A stretch of 64,000 bases of DNA, taken from NCBI RefSeq assembly GCF_014633365.1, contig NC_068352.1, forward strand, positions 4,332,393-4,396,392, written 5' to 3'. Below are positions 1 through 11,935 of this stretch, in pieces. Every line of letters begins with the position of its first letter. Position 1 is the stretch's first letter. This stretch comes from Diospyros lotus (Eukaryota; Streptophyta; Magnoliopsida; Ericales; Ebenaceae). The position numbers and the translations under genes were made by a program. The notes under the pieces are model-generated. The model was not told where the DNA came from and made no database searches. It was given only the letters and a program-made list of their open reading frames with translations.

Positions 1-2139
1 GGATCTTCGGTTTTGCGTAAGGATCAACCCTTCAGTGGTTTTGGGATTAAACGATGACCCGGTGATGACACTGGAGCAGAATCGTCATTATCGAGTAATT
101 TTGAAATTATTAATTTTGCATTTTCGGTATTAAAATGCAAATTAATTTGGGATTTGAGAGCATGGTTGCAATAAAGAAATTGTCCAAGTGATATTAAGAT
201 GGAAGTTGGGGTTTAATGTGTAATTTTTCTTAATTTAATGTGTAATATATATGTAATATATATATATATATTTATGTATCTTTGTAGTAGTGTGGGGGCG
301 TGAGGCCATGCCTCTGCAAATCATCCCACGCCCTGCAATTCAAGCCATACCCTACAAACGTGATGGCTGGCAGTAGGGAAGGATTTGCACGCAATAGGTG
401 ATGGCCATGGCAGGTTTGGGGCGTTGGCTTAGCTATAAATAGGGAGAGATTTAGAGAATTAGAATGGGAGGGAAGTGAAGGAAATGGCAGTGAGCTTCGG
501 CCGAGAGAATGCGAGAGAGAGTGGGAGTCGATAATGGTGGTCGAAGGCGGCCGGAATGGGCCGCAAGCTTCTAGTAGCTAGGCGGCCATGGCCGAGCGAA
601 ACGGAGCAGGCGGCAGGCAACGGAGCAGCAGGGGCGGTGGCTGCGGGGTCCGACAACCTCGAGGCGGCCGACGGAGGGCCAAGCGACGGTGGCAGCATGG
701 CTGGTGCGCTGGTTCACGTTGTAGAGGAAGGCAGGGGAGGAAAAAAGAAGAAGAAGAAAAGGAAAAAAAAAAATATAGGAGTTTTGTTCGTGCGCAGGGA
801 GCAGAAAGAGGAAGGAAGAAGAAGAATAAGAAGAAGGAAGGAGAAAGAAAAAGAAAAAGAAAAGAAAAAGAAAGGAAAAGAAAAAAAAAGGGAAAAAATG
901 CTAAAAAATTCTAGAAAAATAGGAAATAGATATTTGTTAATATTTCAGAAATTTTGGACAAGAAAATGGTTTGGGCACATGTTTCGAAAATATGACACGC
1001 ATATTGAGAAAGTTTGAGGGGCTAAATCAAGGTAAGTAAAATTTCATAAAAAATTTCAGAAATTCAAGAATATTATTTTATGAATTGTCTTAGTGAAATA
1101 TTTGAGAAAATATTTTAGAAATATTTAATTTTGGATTTATTAAGGAAAAATAGAGAGAAAAATAAAGAAAATGCAAGAAATTATGGAAAATAGGTTTTGG
1201 ATGCTTATTTAAATAATTATGATGATTAGCATGCTTTGAGGCTTAAGTTGAAGTGACATTTGCAAATTTTGAGATTTGACACGCAAATCGAGGCGATGCA
1301 CGAATTTCGAGACATGCACAAATATCGAGGTAGCTTGATAAGCTTGAGAAGGTAAGTGATACTTTCCAACTGGATTTAGTTATATGGAAAACGATTAGTT
1401 GTAGGTGATTTATATTTCAAACTTTGATCTTCAGGGACACTTTCATCATATTGACATGCTTTGATATGTATCCATCACGTAGATTGCATACATGACATAC
1501 TATGAAATGCATATGTACATGTTAGTATCATTAATCACGCGCATTGTGGCCGTAAGGAGTACGAACTGGCACTGTTGCTTTACCAAGGGTGCACCCATAT
1601 ACACCCCGACTTCGAAAGCAGTGGCCGCAAAAATGGTGAGTAGCATAAAAGGTGTAGTTGACCCTTACGATGAGTAAGACATTGTATTCATGCATGAAAA
1701 ATGGTTTCTGTACCCTTAGATGATTCATCATTTAACTTGGGTTTTGGCCCTAGAATATTCAACGTTCCAGATGAAGATTGTAGTGGATACGATGATGAAT
1801 GAGGCATGCAATTGTACTTAACAAGGTGCATGATGAATAAAATGTACGTTATGTAGTCCATGTATTTAAGTTCTGCTACTTTGGAATCTGAATGTTTTGA
1901 GGAATGATGATGTAAGATATGATTATGATTAATGTTAGTCGAGAACTTATTTAATGTTATGTTAAGATATCAGGTTCAATCTTTGCTTCCACATTTGATG
2001 TGTATAATGATTCTCTTTCAAGAAAAATAAATGGGAATTTTCGGACGGATACGAGGAATGATATGGTTTAGCATTAGTTTGAAAGAAAAAAAAATTATTG
2101 TCCCAATTTATGACACATCTAAAAAAACGGGACGTTACA
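1..2139 (+). mobile_element. Long gypsy-type LTR, cut by the window edge
   Basis: The sequence ends in GGGACGTTACA, the terminus of long plant gypsy LTRs of the Tekay type. It shares blocks with the LTRs at 55865-58471 and 58539-61412. One is a segment near 1500-1680, containing GTACGAACTGGCACTG and ACCAAGGGTGC, that is nearly the same at 57840-58010. Another is a block near 1717-1780 (TTAGATGATTCATCATTT, then a TGGAATATTC-like motif) found in all three. The TATA box lies about 430 bases in, against about 470-500 in the two complete relatives, so roughly 50 bases are missing to the left. No primer-binding site follows 2139, so this is a solo LTR or the downstream LTR of an element. Open frames at 556-1017 are purine-rich translation and not genes. 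Confidence 0.7.
433..440 (+). promoter_or_regulatory. TATA box of the LTR promoter
   Basis: CTATAAATAG lies at the same relative place as CTATAAATAG at 56331 and TATAAATAA at 59036 in the related LTRs. It marks the likely U3/R boundary and sets the LTRs on the + strand. Confidence 0.5.
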
Positions 2140-3205
2140 CCATCCCCTGTCTCACGCCTCCAGCTTGGCAGCGGCTGCCATGCTCGCGCCACTTTCGACC
2201 TCGCTAGCCACTAATGACTCGCCTTCGTTGCCCACACCTTGCTGCCTCGGCCTCCTGCTCATCGCGGTGCTGCCATGGCTGCTGCAACAGCAAATTCGTG
2301 GCTTCCATGGCCACGCCTCCATCTATCTCTCTCTCGATCTCCATTTTCTCACACTTTCTTTCTCTGTTCTCACATTTGCTTGCCCAAGCTCTCACGAGCT
2401 TCCTGTCATGGCTGATTCAACCATTTCTCTCTCTCTCTGCAACTCTTTCAATCCCCCATCTATATATATAGGCGAGCCAACCCTTATGCCTTGGCCAACA
2501 CTCTTGAGAACTCTCTCAATCTCCCTATAACCTTTCAGTGGAAAATGGCTCTCAAACGAAACACCAATGAAGTCTTTCAGTGCCAATGAAATTTGTCCCT
2601 CGGTGATGCACATTTGTCCTCCGTGTCTCATGGGCAAAGCCATTTTTATATAACACTATATATATATATACACACACTAATTGCACATCTAATCCCACTA
2701 ACTCTCCATAATTTCACATAGGGATTTTATTAATTATTATTGGATCCTCCAAGGCCTTAAATTAATTACCATCAAGCCCCACAATATCTTGATTTATCAA
2801 AATTAATAACCAACATTTACTCAATAAAGACCAATTTTGCCCTTGCACTCTCACAAGACCCTTAATTCATCTCGAAATCACCTGAGGGTTATTTCTCATG
2901 AAAAATCGAAGCCCCTTTAGGGTTTTGTTGATTTCCTGGAAATCCCATACGAAAATTCGATTTTTCAGCTCGAATCGAAGCTGTATTTTAGCTGTACCAA
3001 AAACTATCTCAATTTCAATTTCTTTTACTACCATAAATCTTATCTCAGGATATTCGTCGAGACCATATTTGTTTTTTTAAACAATTACACTTCAGGGCAT
3101 TTCTTGTAGTTGATTCGGTACTTATAATTGCTATTAAGCTAATTTTTTGAAATTCTAAACTTACTTAACTTATGTAGTAATCTCACGAAAATATGGGTTC
3201 TTATA
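2140..3205 (-). mobile_element. Probable remnant of another gypsy-type LTR, reverse orientation
   Basis: Read on the minus strand, this stretch has LTR-like layout: a block near 2960-3030 resembling the 'ATTTTTGATATAGCTTC...CGAGCTGAAAA' block near 58740 of the solo LTR, then a TATATATATAGATGGGGG core-promoter-like sequence near 2450-2470, then purine-rich leader DNA. The element at 1-2139 seems to have landed inside it. No terminal TG/CA pair or duplication could be fixed, so the limits are approximate. Short open frames at 2165-2530 and 2392-2643 show no recognisable domain. Confidence 0.35.
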
Positions 3206-3646
3206 CGTCCCTTGCGGTTGTTTCAGTGGTTAGCAGAGAGTAGTGAATAGTTTGAATTTTTAGATTTAAATTTATTTTCTGTGTAGTTACTATACATTAA
3301 ACTCAAATTTATTTCTTTTATTAAAAATTGTGAGATCAAGCAATGAAGATCTTACAAGAAAAGGCATTCCAAGAACAAGTATATATGATATAACATATAG
3401 CTTATTATTTATATTGAAGAGGAGAGAAAAGTAAGGACGATGATCACCTTGTGAGAATGTGACCGTGACATTGATTTATTTACCGTTTTGAGTTTAATTG
3501 GTTTGGGTAATGGTATGTATAAACGGAATATTTAAAACTCATTTGGTTACTTTTGGCTCTCTCTCTCTTTTTAATTTTCTCCTCGCTTAGAAAGATTAAT
3601 ATTAATGGGTTAAAAAATATCATCAGCTGGTCGATAATTATTCCAT
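3206..3646. other. Intergenic, no gene seen
   Basis: AT-rich DNA with a short CT run near 3557. No coding frame, RNA gene or element end was recognised. Confidence 0.5.
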
Positions 3647-3838
3647 GAGTTTGGAACATGTGTGCTTGAATGAAAGCATACTACTTGTTTTATATATATA
3701 TATATATATTATGATATGATATGATAAAAAAAATAAAAATTCACAATGACTTCCAATGTTATTTGAATTTATTTATAATATAAAGTCGAAAACAATCGTC
3801 GTCTTTATTGTTAGAAACTAATGCTTATGGCATTTATG
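3647..3838. repeat. Dispersed duplicate, copy 1 (partner at 7150-7341)
   Basis: About 190 bases starting GTTTGGAACATGTGTGCTTG, passing through a TA microsatellite and TATGATATGATATGATAAAA, and ending in TTATGGCATTTATG. The same blocks in the same order and orientation occur at 7150-7341, downstream of the MFS gene. The two copies bracket that gene. Confidence 0.75.
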
Positions 3839-5149
3839 CATGGCGACGGTGGTAGAGTCAAAAATTTTAGATAGGATAGATAAAAAATTAAATTTTAAAT
3901 TTTAAAATTAATCTAAAATTAAATAATATAATAAAATTAAAATAATATAATATTAAAAAATATATATCAATAAATTATACAATCGATATATTTTCATATT
4001 TTAATAACGTTGTATAATAATATCATTATCAATTTTATTAAATATCTATTTTTAAATATACACAATTAAATTATCGTTCAATCATTAATTTCCAATTTGA
4101 TTGTGCAACCGATTGTTAATAAACTTCATGATAGACTGTCGTTCAATTATTGATCTCTAATTCAATTATATAGTCGAGTCTTGAAAAATTTTATGATAGA
4201 AAATATATTTTTTGTTATAATTTCAAATATGTAATTGATAAATTTGTAACAAAAAATGAAAAAAAAAATTAATCCCTTTCATTAAAACATAGTTAAAGAA
4301 ACGGTCAAAAGAGGTTAACATACACAAAAGAAAAGTGGGTCAAAATTTCATATATTTTATTTTTAATTTTCGACTAATATTGAAAAAATCACTGACAGTC
4401 GCCACCAGCTACCGTGACTGGTGATTTTAGACGATCAGAGGCGATCACTCGACACCCTTATTCTTATCAACCAACATACTCAAAAACTAATAAAATCTAA
4501 CGGTCAAATTTCGTAGATTTAAGCTTACACTTCTGGCCAAACTCAATGTACGTAAACGTATTGGCAATTGTCACAAGTCAAAGTAGCAGGTGGTTTTCAA
4601 CAATAGGAGACTATCACCAAACACTCTTATTCTCATCGACTAATGTATCGAAAGTTCAAAATTTTTTAAAAATTCAGGACCGGTATTTACAAAGAAAAAA
4701 TTAAAAAAATATTAAATTATTATATATAATAATTTTTTTTTAAAATCCAGGTGTGCAAAGCCTTGCCCACCTTTACTGTCAAATCAACAAAAAAGTAAAG
4801 AAAAGTAAAAAGATCGATCAGCAGGACCACGAGTCTTCTTCATCCGTCCCTTTTGAGATCGCCCATGTCACCATGCCATGAATGGTGTCGGCATTCATTG
4901 TCACCATGCCATGAATGGGCTATGATTTTAAGACCTCCATCTTTTCTGATTTTAATAAATTAAATCAGATATACTTTAAACTAATTTTGGAAAAAAAATT
5001 ACATAATTTTGGAAGGGATAATAATAGTTAATTATGATTGATAGCGAGTTTGTAATTACCATGCATTCATGGCATGGCGACAATGACTGGCATGGTGACA
5101 ATGGCAAGCATTATACGTCCCATCGTGACGGAAAATAAACATTCTGTAT
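3839..5149. other. Intergenic, AT-rich, with an imperfect internal duplication
   Basis: No gene was seen. Two related segments, about 4440-4490 and 4608-4650, share phrases such as GATCACTCGACACCCTTATT and CTATCACCAAACACTCTTATT. This suggests an old degraded repeat. Confidence 0.45.
4866..5106. repeat. Inverted repeat upstream of the MFS gene
   Basis: Arms GTCACCATGCCATGAATG (about 4867 and again 4900) and CATTCATGGCATGGCGAC (about 5063) are near-perfect reverse complements around an AT-rich centre of about 150 bases. It may be a degraded foldback MITE. No clean target duplication was found. Confidence 0.45.
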
Positions 5150-5154
5150 TAGAT

Positions 5155-5246
5155 CACGTGTTGACCCTCAAAAGGACAAAAACAACTCGAAATGACATGA
5201 CTAAAAGTCTAAAAAGCCCTCCACTATCCCACGTGCCTCTATAAAG
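5155..5246 (+). promoter_or_regulatory. Promoter of the MFS gene: two G-boxes, W-box, TATA
   Basis: CACGTG (G-box) occurs at 5155-5160 and again at 5230-5235. TTGACC (W-box core) abuts the first at 5161-5166. TATAAAG at 5240-5246 lies about 85-90 bases before the start codon, a normal distance for a plant gene with a short leader. G-boxes bind bZIP/bHLH factors and W-boxes bind WRKY factors, so stress or hormone control is a reasonable inference. None of this is shown directly. Confidence 0.5.
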
Positions 5247-5330
5247 CCATCCCAACGCTCCGATCATTCAACGCAGCGGCGAGCTTAGAGCGTTTCACAG
5301 AGAGGAATTAGCAAGGCGGAGATCAGTGCA

Positions 5331-6296
5331 ATGGCGTCTGCAGCAACCAGCAGGGTAACGGATATTCCTTCGTCTCTCTAAGATTAATTTCCTTTGTGTG
5401 CGTGTGCGTGCCCCGATTCAGTGCTTTTTATTATTTCTCACGATTTATACTCTCCAGTACGTATAATCTTAATTACTGTGGAACTTGTATGATGATTAGT
5501 CAATTCTCAGGTACAAGTAGACCTTGAAAGACCATTGCCACTGGCGGCAGAACTAGAGCGATCGACTCCGAACCGAGGCGAGGGCTACACCAATACCCTA
5601 CGAGCACTCTTCAGCATCGACATGATAATTCTCTTCGTTGCCTCGACATGCGGCATCGGAGGCACGCTGACAGTGATAGACAACCTCGGCCAAATCGGGC
5701 GGGCCCTGGGCTATCCGTCCTCCACCGCCACCACCTTCATCTCCCTAGTCAGCATATGGAGCTATCTCGGTCAGGTCGCCTCCGGCTCCGAAACCTTCCT
5801 CTCCAAGTACAAATTCCCTCGGCGCCCCCTGATGTTCTCTCTCGTGCTCCTCCTCTCTTGCTTCGGCCACCTCCTTATCGCCTTCGGCGTGCCCAATTCA
5901 CTCTTCGTTGCCTCTGTGATCATTGGCTTCTCCTTCGGAGCTCAAGGGCGGCTGCTCTTCGCCATAATATCGGAGATTTTCAGCCTCAACTACTACTCCA
6001 CTCTGTATAATTTTGGCGCCCTGGCAAGCCCGGTTGGAATGTATATTCTTGACATGAATGTCGCCGGCCGGCTTTACAAGCAGGAAGCTCTGAAGCAAAT
6101 GGAGGCCAAGGGGCTGGAAAGGCTCCCCGGAGAGGACCTGACGTGCACTGGCGTGGAGTGTTACAAGAAGGCTTTCATTGTCATCACTGCTGTCACAGTG
6201 TTTGGGTGCGTTGTCTCGCTGGTTTTGGTGATTAGGAGGTGGAAGGTCAGAGAGCAGGCGGCGACAGCGGCGGAGGGGGCAAATGGGGTAGTGTAG
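5331..6296 (+). CDS. Nodulin-like MFS transporter, C-terminal half only (NFD4-like)
   Basis: Two exons are predicted. Exon 1 is 5331-5354 (eight codons, starting ATGGCGTCTGCAGC). The phase-0 GT-AG intron is 5355-5510. Exon 2 is 5511-6296. The product is about 269 residues. It matches the second half of plant nodulin-like/NFD4-type major facilitator proteins: GIGGTLTVIDNLGQIG, YKFPR, LLLSCFGHLLIAFGVPNS, LLFAIISEIFSLNYYSTLYN and EDLTCTGVECYKKAF. About six hydrophobic segments are visible, where the family has about twelve and 550-600 residues. The N-terminal nodulin-like domain is absent, and no part of it was found upstream. Changes at family-conserved places include GAQGR where the family has GAQWP, and FPRRP where it has FPRP. 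It could be a transcribed half-transporter, a truncated duplicate losing function, or a mis-joined exon 1. A tiny first exon with its own TATA box favours transcription. Membrane placement follows from the family. The substrate is unknown. Confidence 0.7.
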
Positions 6297-7149
6297 GTAA
6301 GGGAGGAGGCTTCCGGCAGCACCGTGGCAGGCTCTGCAAGTACAAATTCTGACGGCGCCACTGCCGGAATCACGTATACCGCCGCCATGCCCCACTAATT
6401 TTATTAATTTATGGGAAATGTTTTATCAAATTTATTTGAGGCAATTAGAGTTGTGCTATTTGTAGGCGGGTTTACAGGTGGGGTAAATGACTATTTCTCC
6501 ACAGTCTCTCTCTCTCTCTCTCTCTATGTCTCCATAGTCTATCGTGGGGTAAAAAAATTAGAGTTATGCTATCGTGGGAATCGTCGGCCGGCGGTGGTCG
6601 CCGGCGGCCGCTGTTGACGGCTGTCTCTCTCTCTCTCCACCACGTCGCCGTACATACATACATACATATACATATTTACATATTGTCCTTTGATCTTCTG
6701 CTTTAGTTTTTCTGTTTGCTTCTGTTGTTTTTTTTTATGGTGATGATGATTATGATTTGGGTCGTTGAAATGGAAATTAAAGAACATCATTTGTTTTGAG
6801 TTGTAAAAGATGATGATTTATTTTTTTATTGTATTGTGCATCCATCCAGATGTTGAGAAAGTGTTCGGGGACCAGTGAACGGAATTCACCGTTGACTAAT
6901 GCGAAAGGACTGAAGACAGAAAATAAAGGATCGAATTCATGTTTTACATATTTGGTTTCAATTTCTCGTCTTCCTGCGTCAAAGTTTGCCCTTTTGGCTT
7001 ATGCTTGCCTTAAAATGCGCATTCCTTCTTGTTTCCATTACTAAAGAACCACCAAAATTGGAGTGAATACCACTTGTTTACCTTTTTGGAATGACATACA
7101 AGTGATAATTTTCAAACTGATACAAATGATTGCTGGTTAATATGTAATG
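6297..7149. other. Downstream flank of the MFS gene
   Basis: No further gene is seen. The region includes a CT microsatellite, a GC-rich patch near 6578-6640, and AT-rich DNA with possible polyadenylation context near 6810-6835. The short frame at 6829-7044 has no recognisable domain. Confidence 0.45.
6505..6526. repeat. (CT)n microsatellite
   Basis: An uninterrupted CT run of about 20 bases lies in the 3' flank of the MFS gene. Confidence 0.9.
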
Positions 7150-7341
7150 AGTTTGGAACATGTGTGCTTGAATGAAAGCAATATACTACTTGTTTTTATA
7201 TTTATATATATATATTATGATATGATATGATAAAAAAAATAAAAATTCACAATGACTATCGATGTTTTTTGAATTTTTTTATAATATAAAGTCGAAATGA
7301 CTTGTCCTCTTTATGGTTAGAAACTGATTTATGGCATTTAT
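7150..7341. repeat. Dispersed duplicate, copy 2 (partner at 3647-3838)
   Basis: Same order of blocks as at 3647-3838, with small indels and substitutions. It lies in the 3' flank of the MFS gene, so the first copy may mark the former 3' flank of a lost tandem paralogue. Confidence 0.75.
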
Positions 7342-8086
7342 GGCTCAAATCAAAATAGGATGGTTTGCGTTAGGTGGCTCCCTTTTGAGATCTTCCTCGA
7401 ACCCAGGTTGTCAGCTTAAGACCCTGTCCTTTTTCGAAGCTCCCAAATTCGTTACGTAATGGGGTATAATGCTATTTTCCCACTATAAAGAGTCCTATTT
7501 TCCCACTATTTCCTTCACTTTCCTTCTATACATGAGAGAGAGAGAGAGAGAGAGAGACAGTAGTAACATTGGAGCACCTTGTGTTATCCAAAAGATCGAC
7601 GCGTCAAAAAACCGGCGGTTTTGACTGCAGTCAACGTTTGAAGAAGTCAATGCCCACCTCCGCAAAACCGCCTCGCCGTCGGCTATCCAAATCAGCTGTG
7701 TCCACGTGAGCAAGGGGTTTGACTAGAGGTTTCCGGTCGGGCATATATTATCTAAATAGTAAATACGTTTTATAAAATAAATTATATATTGGAAAAATGA
7801 AGTTTTTATATAAATAAACAAAATGATTTATATGTTTGTTAATAATTAATTACATTAATAATGAATGATTAGAGAAATGGATGGATGGGCGGTCTAATTG
7901 GGCATCCTAACAAAGCTAAGTACCTTTGATTTCCTAGCCATTGCCAAATTAACAATAAATAAGAAAAGGAAAAAAATATTTCATTTGAAAAAGAATAATT
8001 TAATTAAAGAAGTTAACATAAGTTTATGTAAATTAATTAATTAACAAAATGCAAAAAAAAAAAAAAAAAAAAATTCTCACGGTTTG
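7342..8086. other. Intergenic, no gene seen
   Basis: Contains a (GA)n microsatellite at about 7533-7557 and a poly(A) run of about 20 at 8053-8073. The minus-strand frame at 7495-7713 is low complexity with no recognised domain. Confidence 0.5.
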
Positions 8087-8109
8087 CAGAATTATGATCT
8101 CTTTGATTT
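8087..8109. repeat. Direct repeat flanking copia C (partner at 15100-15122)
   Basis: The core AATTATGATCTCTTTGATTT occurs here and at 15103-15122. Similarity extends upstream, so about 33 bases match with three differences. This is far longer than a copia target duplication. The pair brackets the whole copia C/CACTA complex. Confidence 0.6.
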
Positions 8110-8394
8110 TGAAGGGGGAGCTACTAGAAAGTTCTAGTGTGGGAGATATTAAACAAACCTGCATATTTTGTCCCCGGTAACTTTAGCTTATTGTGAGAAA
8201 TTTCACAAGAAAAGAATACAGAACAACTAGAAGAAGAAATATTATTATTTCCCAAAAAATATATGTACATCCATATTACATATTTATATTAAGGCCTACC
8301 TATTAACTGTTATATTGTTATAACAATTTTATGCTAATAACAATTACTCAACTACATCTACTAATCAACAAGTTGGTTGGTTAGTTTTAACACA

Positions 8395-10117
8395 CATAAG
8401 TTGGAGACAGTTGAGAATTCAATAGTCCCAACTTGGAAATAAAACTCCAATGTTGAACTGAGCTGAGAGGTTAGTGAGGACATCTGCAATTTGTTTCGAA
8501 GAAAATACATGAACAGGTGTAATAAACCCCCGCTTGTACTGATCACGTACTATATGACAATCGATGTCCAAATGTTTAGTTCGCTCACGGAACACATGAT
8601 TTTGTGTGATGTGAATGGCAGCCTGGTTATCACAATGAAGAGGAATATGTCCAAATATCGAAATGTGGAAGTCTTGTAGCAGATAAGAAAGCCAAAGAAG
8701 CTCAAAAATAGTGGTACCCATACTTCGATACTCTGCCTCTGCTAAAGAGCGCGAAACAGTAGGTTGTTTCTTTGTTTTCTAGGACACTAGTGTATCCCCA
8801 AGAAAGATACAATATCCTGTAAGGGATTTACGAGTGGAAACACATGATGCCCAATCCACATCACAATATGCTCTAAGGGACAGATAATTAGAAACTGGGT
8901 AGTATAGACCAGTAGAAGCTGTCCCTTTTAAGTAACAAACCACATGGAAGGCAGCAACAAGATGAGGCTGACATGGATTGGACATAAACTGATTTAGGTG
9001 CTACATAACATAGCTAATGTCTGGCCTCGTTAGATTGAGATACAAGAGTTTTCTAAGCAAACGACGATATTGATCCGAAGCAGACATGATAACCCCCTTA
9101 TCAGGATGCAAATGTAACCCTTTGGGTAAAGGAAAAGAAGATGGTTTTGCTGCATCCAAACCTGTCTCAGACACCAAGTCTATAATGAACTTATGCTGAG
9201 AGATAAACGTGCTCGTAGAAAATCTAGCCAAGAAGATACTTAAGAAATCCAAGGTCTTTAATAGTAAATTTATTGTCAAGTTGATGCATCACTTGCTGAA
9301 TTAACTCCAAACTATCTCCAGTAATAATAACATCATCCACGTATACCAAAAGAGCCAAAAACGATGTTTTAGTGGACTGTGTAAAGAGACAATGATCATG
9401 AGGAGACTGCGTGAAACCCAAACTAACAAGAAAAGATGAAAATTCAATATTCCACTGACGAGATGCCTGTTTAAGGCCATAAAGAGATAACTGTAAGAGG
9501 TAAACCTGACCAGGTAAAGACTTAGAATAACCAAGGGGTGGAGCCATGTAAACTTCTTCATCTAGGAACCCACGTAAGAAAGCATTGTTAATGTCTAGTT
9601 GATGTATTGGCCACCTTTTAAACGTTGCTATCACTATAAAAAAGCGAATAGTGACCATCTTAAGAACTGGGGAAAGACAATCCTTGAAATCCAAACCCTC
9701 AATCTGATAATAGCGTCCCTTGGCCACTAACCTGGCCTTGTAACGATCTATAGTCCTATCAAGCTCTTCTACTTGATTTTATAAACCCACCTAGAGCCTA
9801 TGGCTTTCTTGCCTTTAGGAAGACTAGTAAGTTGCCAGGTATGATTTTGTTCTAAGGCCTGCAATTCTTTATTCATGGCATCAACCTAATTTGGATTTGA
9901 TTTAGCATGATCATAGGTAGACAGCTCAGAAACAAGTGTTACATTGTTAATGAATGAAGTATAAGAAGGGGAAAATGCAAAGGAAATAGGTGAAGTGAGG
10001 GTGATACCTGAAGTGAATGAAGCAGGGGCAGTTGGAGCAGTTTGATGTTGTGCAAAACAGACAAAATCCTGAGGCCAAGGGGGTTTATGACCAACATGAT
10101 TGCTATGTCGTAATGGA
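8395..10117 (-). pseudogene. Copia C reverse transcriptase and RNase H, broken
   Basis: Pieces at 9224-9727, 9001-9279, 8779-8985 and 8419-8721 cover RT and RNase H. The RT piece has LDINNAFLRG, SLYGLKQASRQW and the catalytic LVYVDDVIITG. RNase H has HCDNQAAIHI and the usual RTKHLDIDCHIVRDQ. Shifts of frame separate the pieces, and another shift near 8450 breaks the C-terminus. The part between about 9730 and 10117 is the RT N-terminal and linker region, with stop codons. It cannot make an intact polyprotein. Confidence 0.8.
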
Positions 10118-11002
10118 CACTACAAAAAAATTAGCAATTTTTTAAAAATTTTGCGACAGTTTCATAAAATCACCGCAAAATTCAGCAAAACATTTAATTT
10201 TACGACGATTTTCAAAGAACCGTTTCTAAATTTAAAAAATAATTAAATAATTAAAAAATTAAATTTAATTTTGTGGTGATTTTTGAGAAACTGCCGCTAA
10301 ATTCAAAAAATCAAATAATTCAAAATTAAAATTAAAATAAGATTTGCGACGGTTTTAAAAAATCACCGTAAAATTTATTAAAAAATTAAATTTAGCGGCA
10401 ATTTTTAAAAAATCATCGCTAAATTAAAAAAAATTAAATAATTTAAAATTAAAATTAAAATAACATTTGCGGTTGTTTTCAAAAACCGTCGCAAAATTCA
10501 TTAAAAAATTAAATTTAGCGGCGGTTTTTGAAAAACTACCGCTAAATTAAAAAAATTAAATAATTTAAAATTAAAATTAAATTAACATTTGCGATGGTTT
10601 TTATAAATCGTCGCAAAATTCAATAAAAAAATTAAATTTTGTTTAAGAAAATAATTAAAAATTAAATTAATAAAAACAAATATAAAATCTTAAAAATAAA
10701 TTTAAATTGAATTTAAATTAATTGCAAAATTCATTAAAATTTTAATTTAAAAAAATAAAAATAAATTTAACAAAATTTTAATAATTTTTAAAAAATATAT
10801 AAAATCTTCTTTTTATTTTTAATCAATTAATTTATTTAATTTAACTCAATTAATTTATTTTTAATTTATTCCATTATTCTTTTAAAAAATAATCAATTAA
10901 TAAATGTTTTTAATATATATTAAAAAATATAAAATATAATTCTAAAAATTAGTTGTTAGATTAGTATATAATATATATATATGCACATATATGTTAAGGA
11001 GG

Positions 11003-11065
11003 CTTGGTAGATTAGACGGTTCACGCACGCGCGCGTAAGAGAGATCTTGGGTTCGAAACTTGAGG
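11003..11065 (+). other. tRNA-like module (A/B-box pattern) in CACTA element 1
   Basis: CTTGGTAGATTAGACGG resembles a degenerate pol III A box, and GGGTTCGAAAC about 40 bases later matches the B-box consensus. Equivalent modules occur in element 2 (44707-44768) and, on the minus strand, element 3 (46540-46606). It may be a captured SINE or tRNA fragment. Activity is not shown. Confidence 0.4.
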
Positions 11066-11121
11066 AGGGGAAGGCTGGGATTTAGAGGTTGTTTGGCTTA
11101 GCGTTTTTTTGAATAGCTTTT

Positions 11122-11385
11122 AAGTGATTTAGCTTTTAGCTTAAAAGTTAGATATTGTTTAAGTTGATAATGTGTTTGGATAGATGTACTTTTAAGCTGT
11201 CAATCATTAGTTATGTATTTGGTTTGTAAAAGCTAATAAGCTATCAGAACTTGAAGTGATTTAGCTTTTAACTTAAAAGTTAGATAGTGTTTAAGTTGAT
11301 AATGTGTTTGGATAGATGTACTTTTAAGCTGTCAATTATTAGTTATGTGTTTGGTTTGTAAAAGCTAATAAGCTATCAGAACTTG
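11122..11385. repeat. Tandem duplication, two units of 132 bp
   Basis: Units 11122-11253 and 11254-11385 both start AAGTGATTTAGC and end CAGAACTTG, and differ at only a few bases. Confidence 0.85.
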
Positions 11386-11809
11386 ACAAAAAGACTAAAA
11401 TAGACATGATACTGAATAATACAATTAAAAAGCATAAAAATACTATTTTTTATCAAATAAATTATAAATTAATTTCTAATTAATAGAATATTTACAATTA
11501 CAAGTTAATAAATTATATATATTTATCAAAAAAATATTAATACAATTATATAATACAAAAAAATATTAATACAATACAATTATATAATTATCAAAGAAAT
11601 TATATACAATTACAAGTTTATACACAACATATATATATATATATATATATAAACTGATGAGAAAAAGAAGGAGGTCGCAAGATATACGAGAGGGGATGGA
11701 CGGACCTGGAAGAAGGAGGTTGCTGGAAGAAGGAGGTCGCTGGAGATAACGGCGATAGGCGGCTTGCGGCGACGAATCTGGAATGAGGCTGCTTGTAGCG
11801 ACTTGCTGG

Positions 11810-11935
11810 ACAACGGCGATGGCAGTATGAAGGAGGGGCGACGACGATGGCAGTATGAAGGAGGGGCGACGACGATGGCAGTATGAAGGAGGGGCGACGG
11901 TAATGGCAGTATGAAGGAGGGGCGATGGCGCAGCG
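11810..11935. repeat. Minisatellite, about four units of 33 bp
   Basis: GATGGCAGTATGAAGGAGGG followed by GCGACGAC recurs about four times within the Harbinger-type element. Confidence 0.85.

Noticed and set aside
556..1017. 153-codon lysine-rich frame, and an overlapping 108-codon one
   Set aside because: Both are translation of an AAG/AAA purine tract inside an LTR leader. No domain and frame shared on overlapping phases.
11003..11065. Functional tRNA gene
   Set aside because: Only box-like motifs are present; no acceptor stem, anticodon arm or CCA-side pairing could be drawn.
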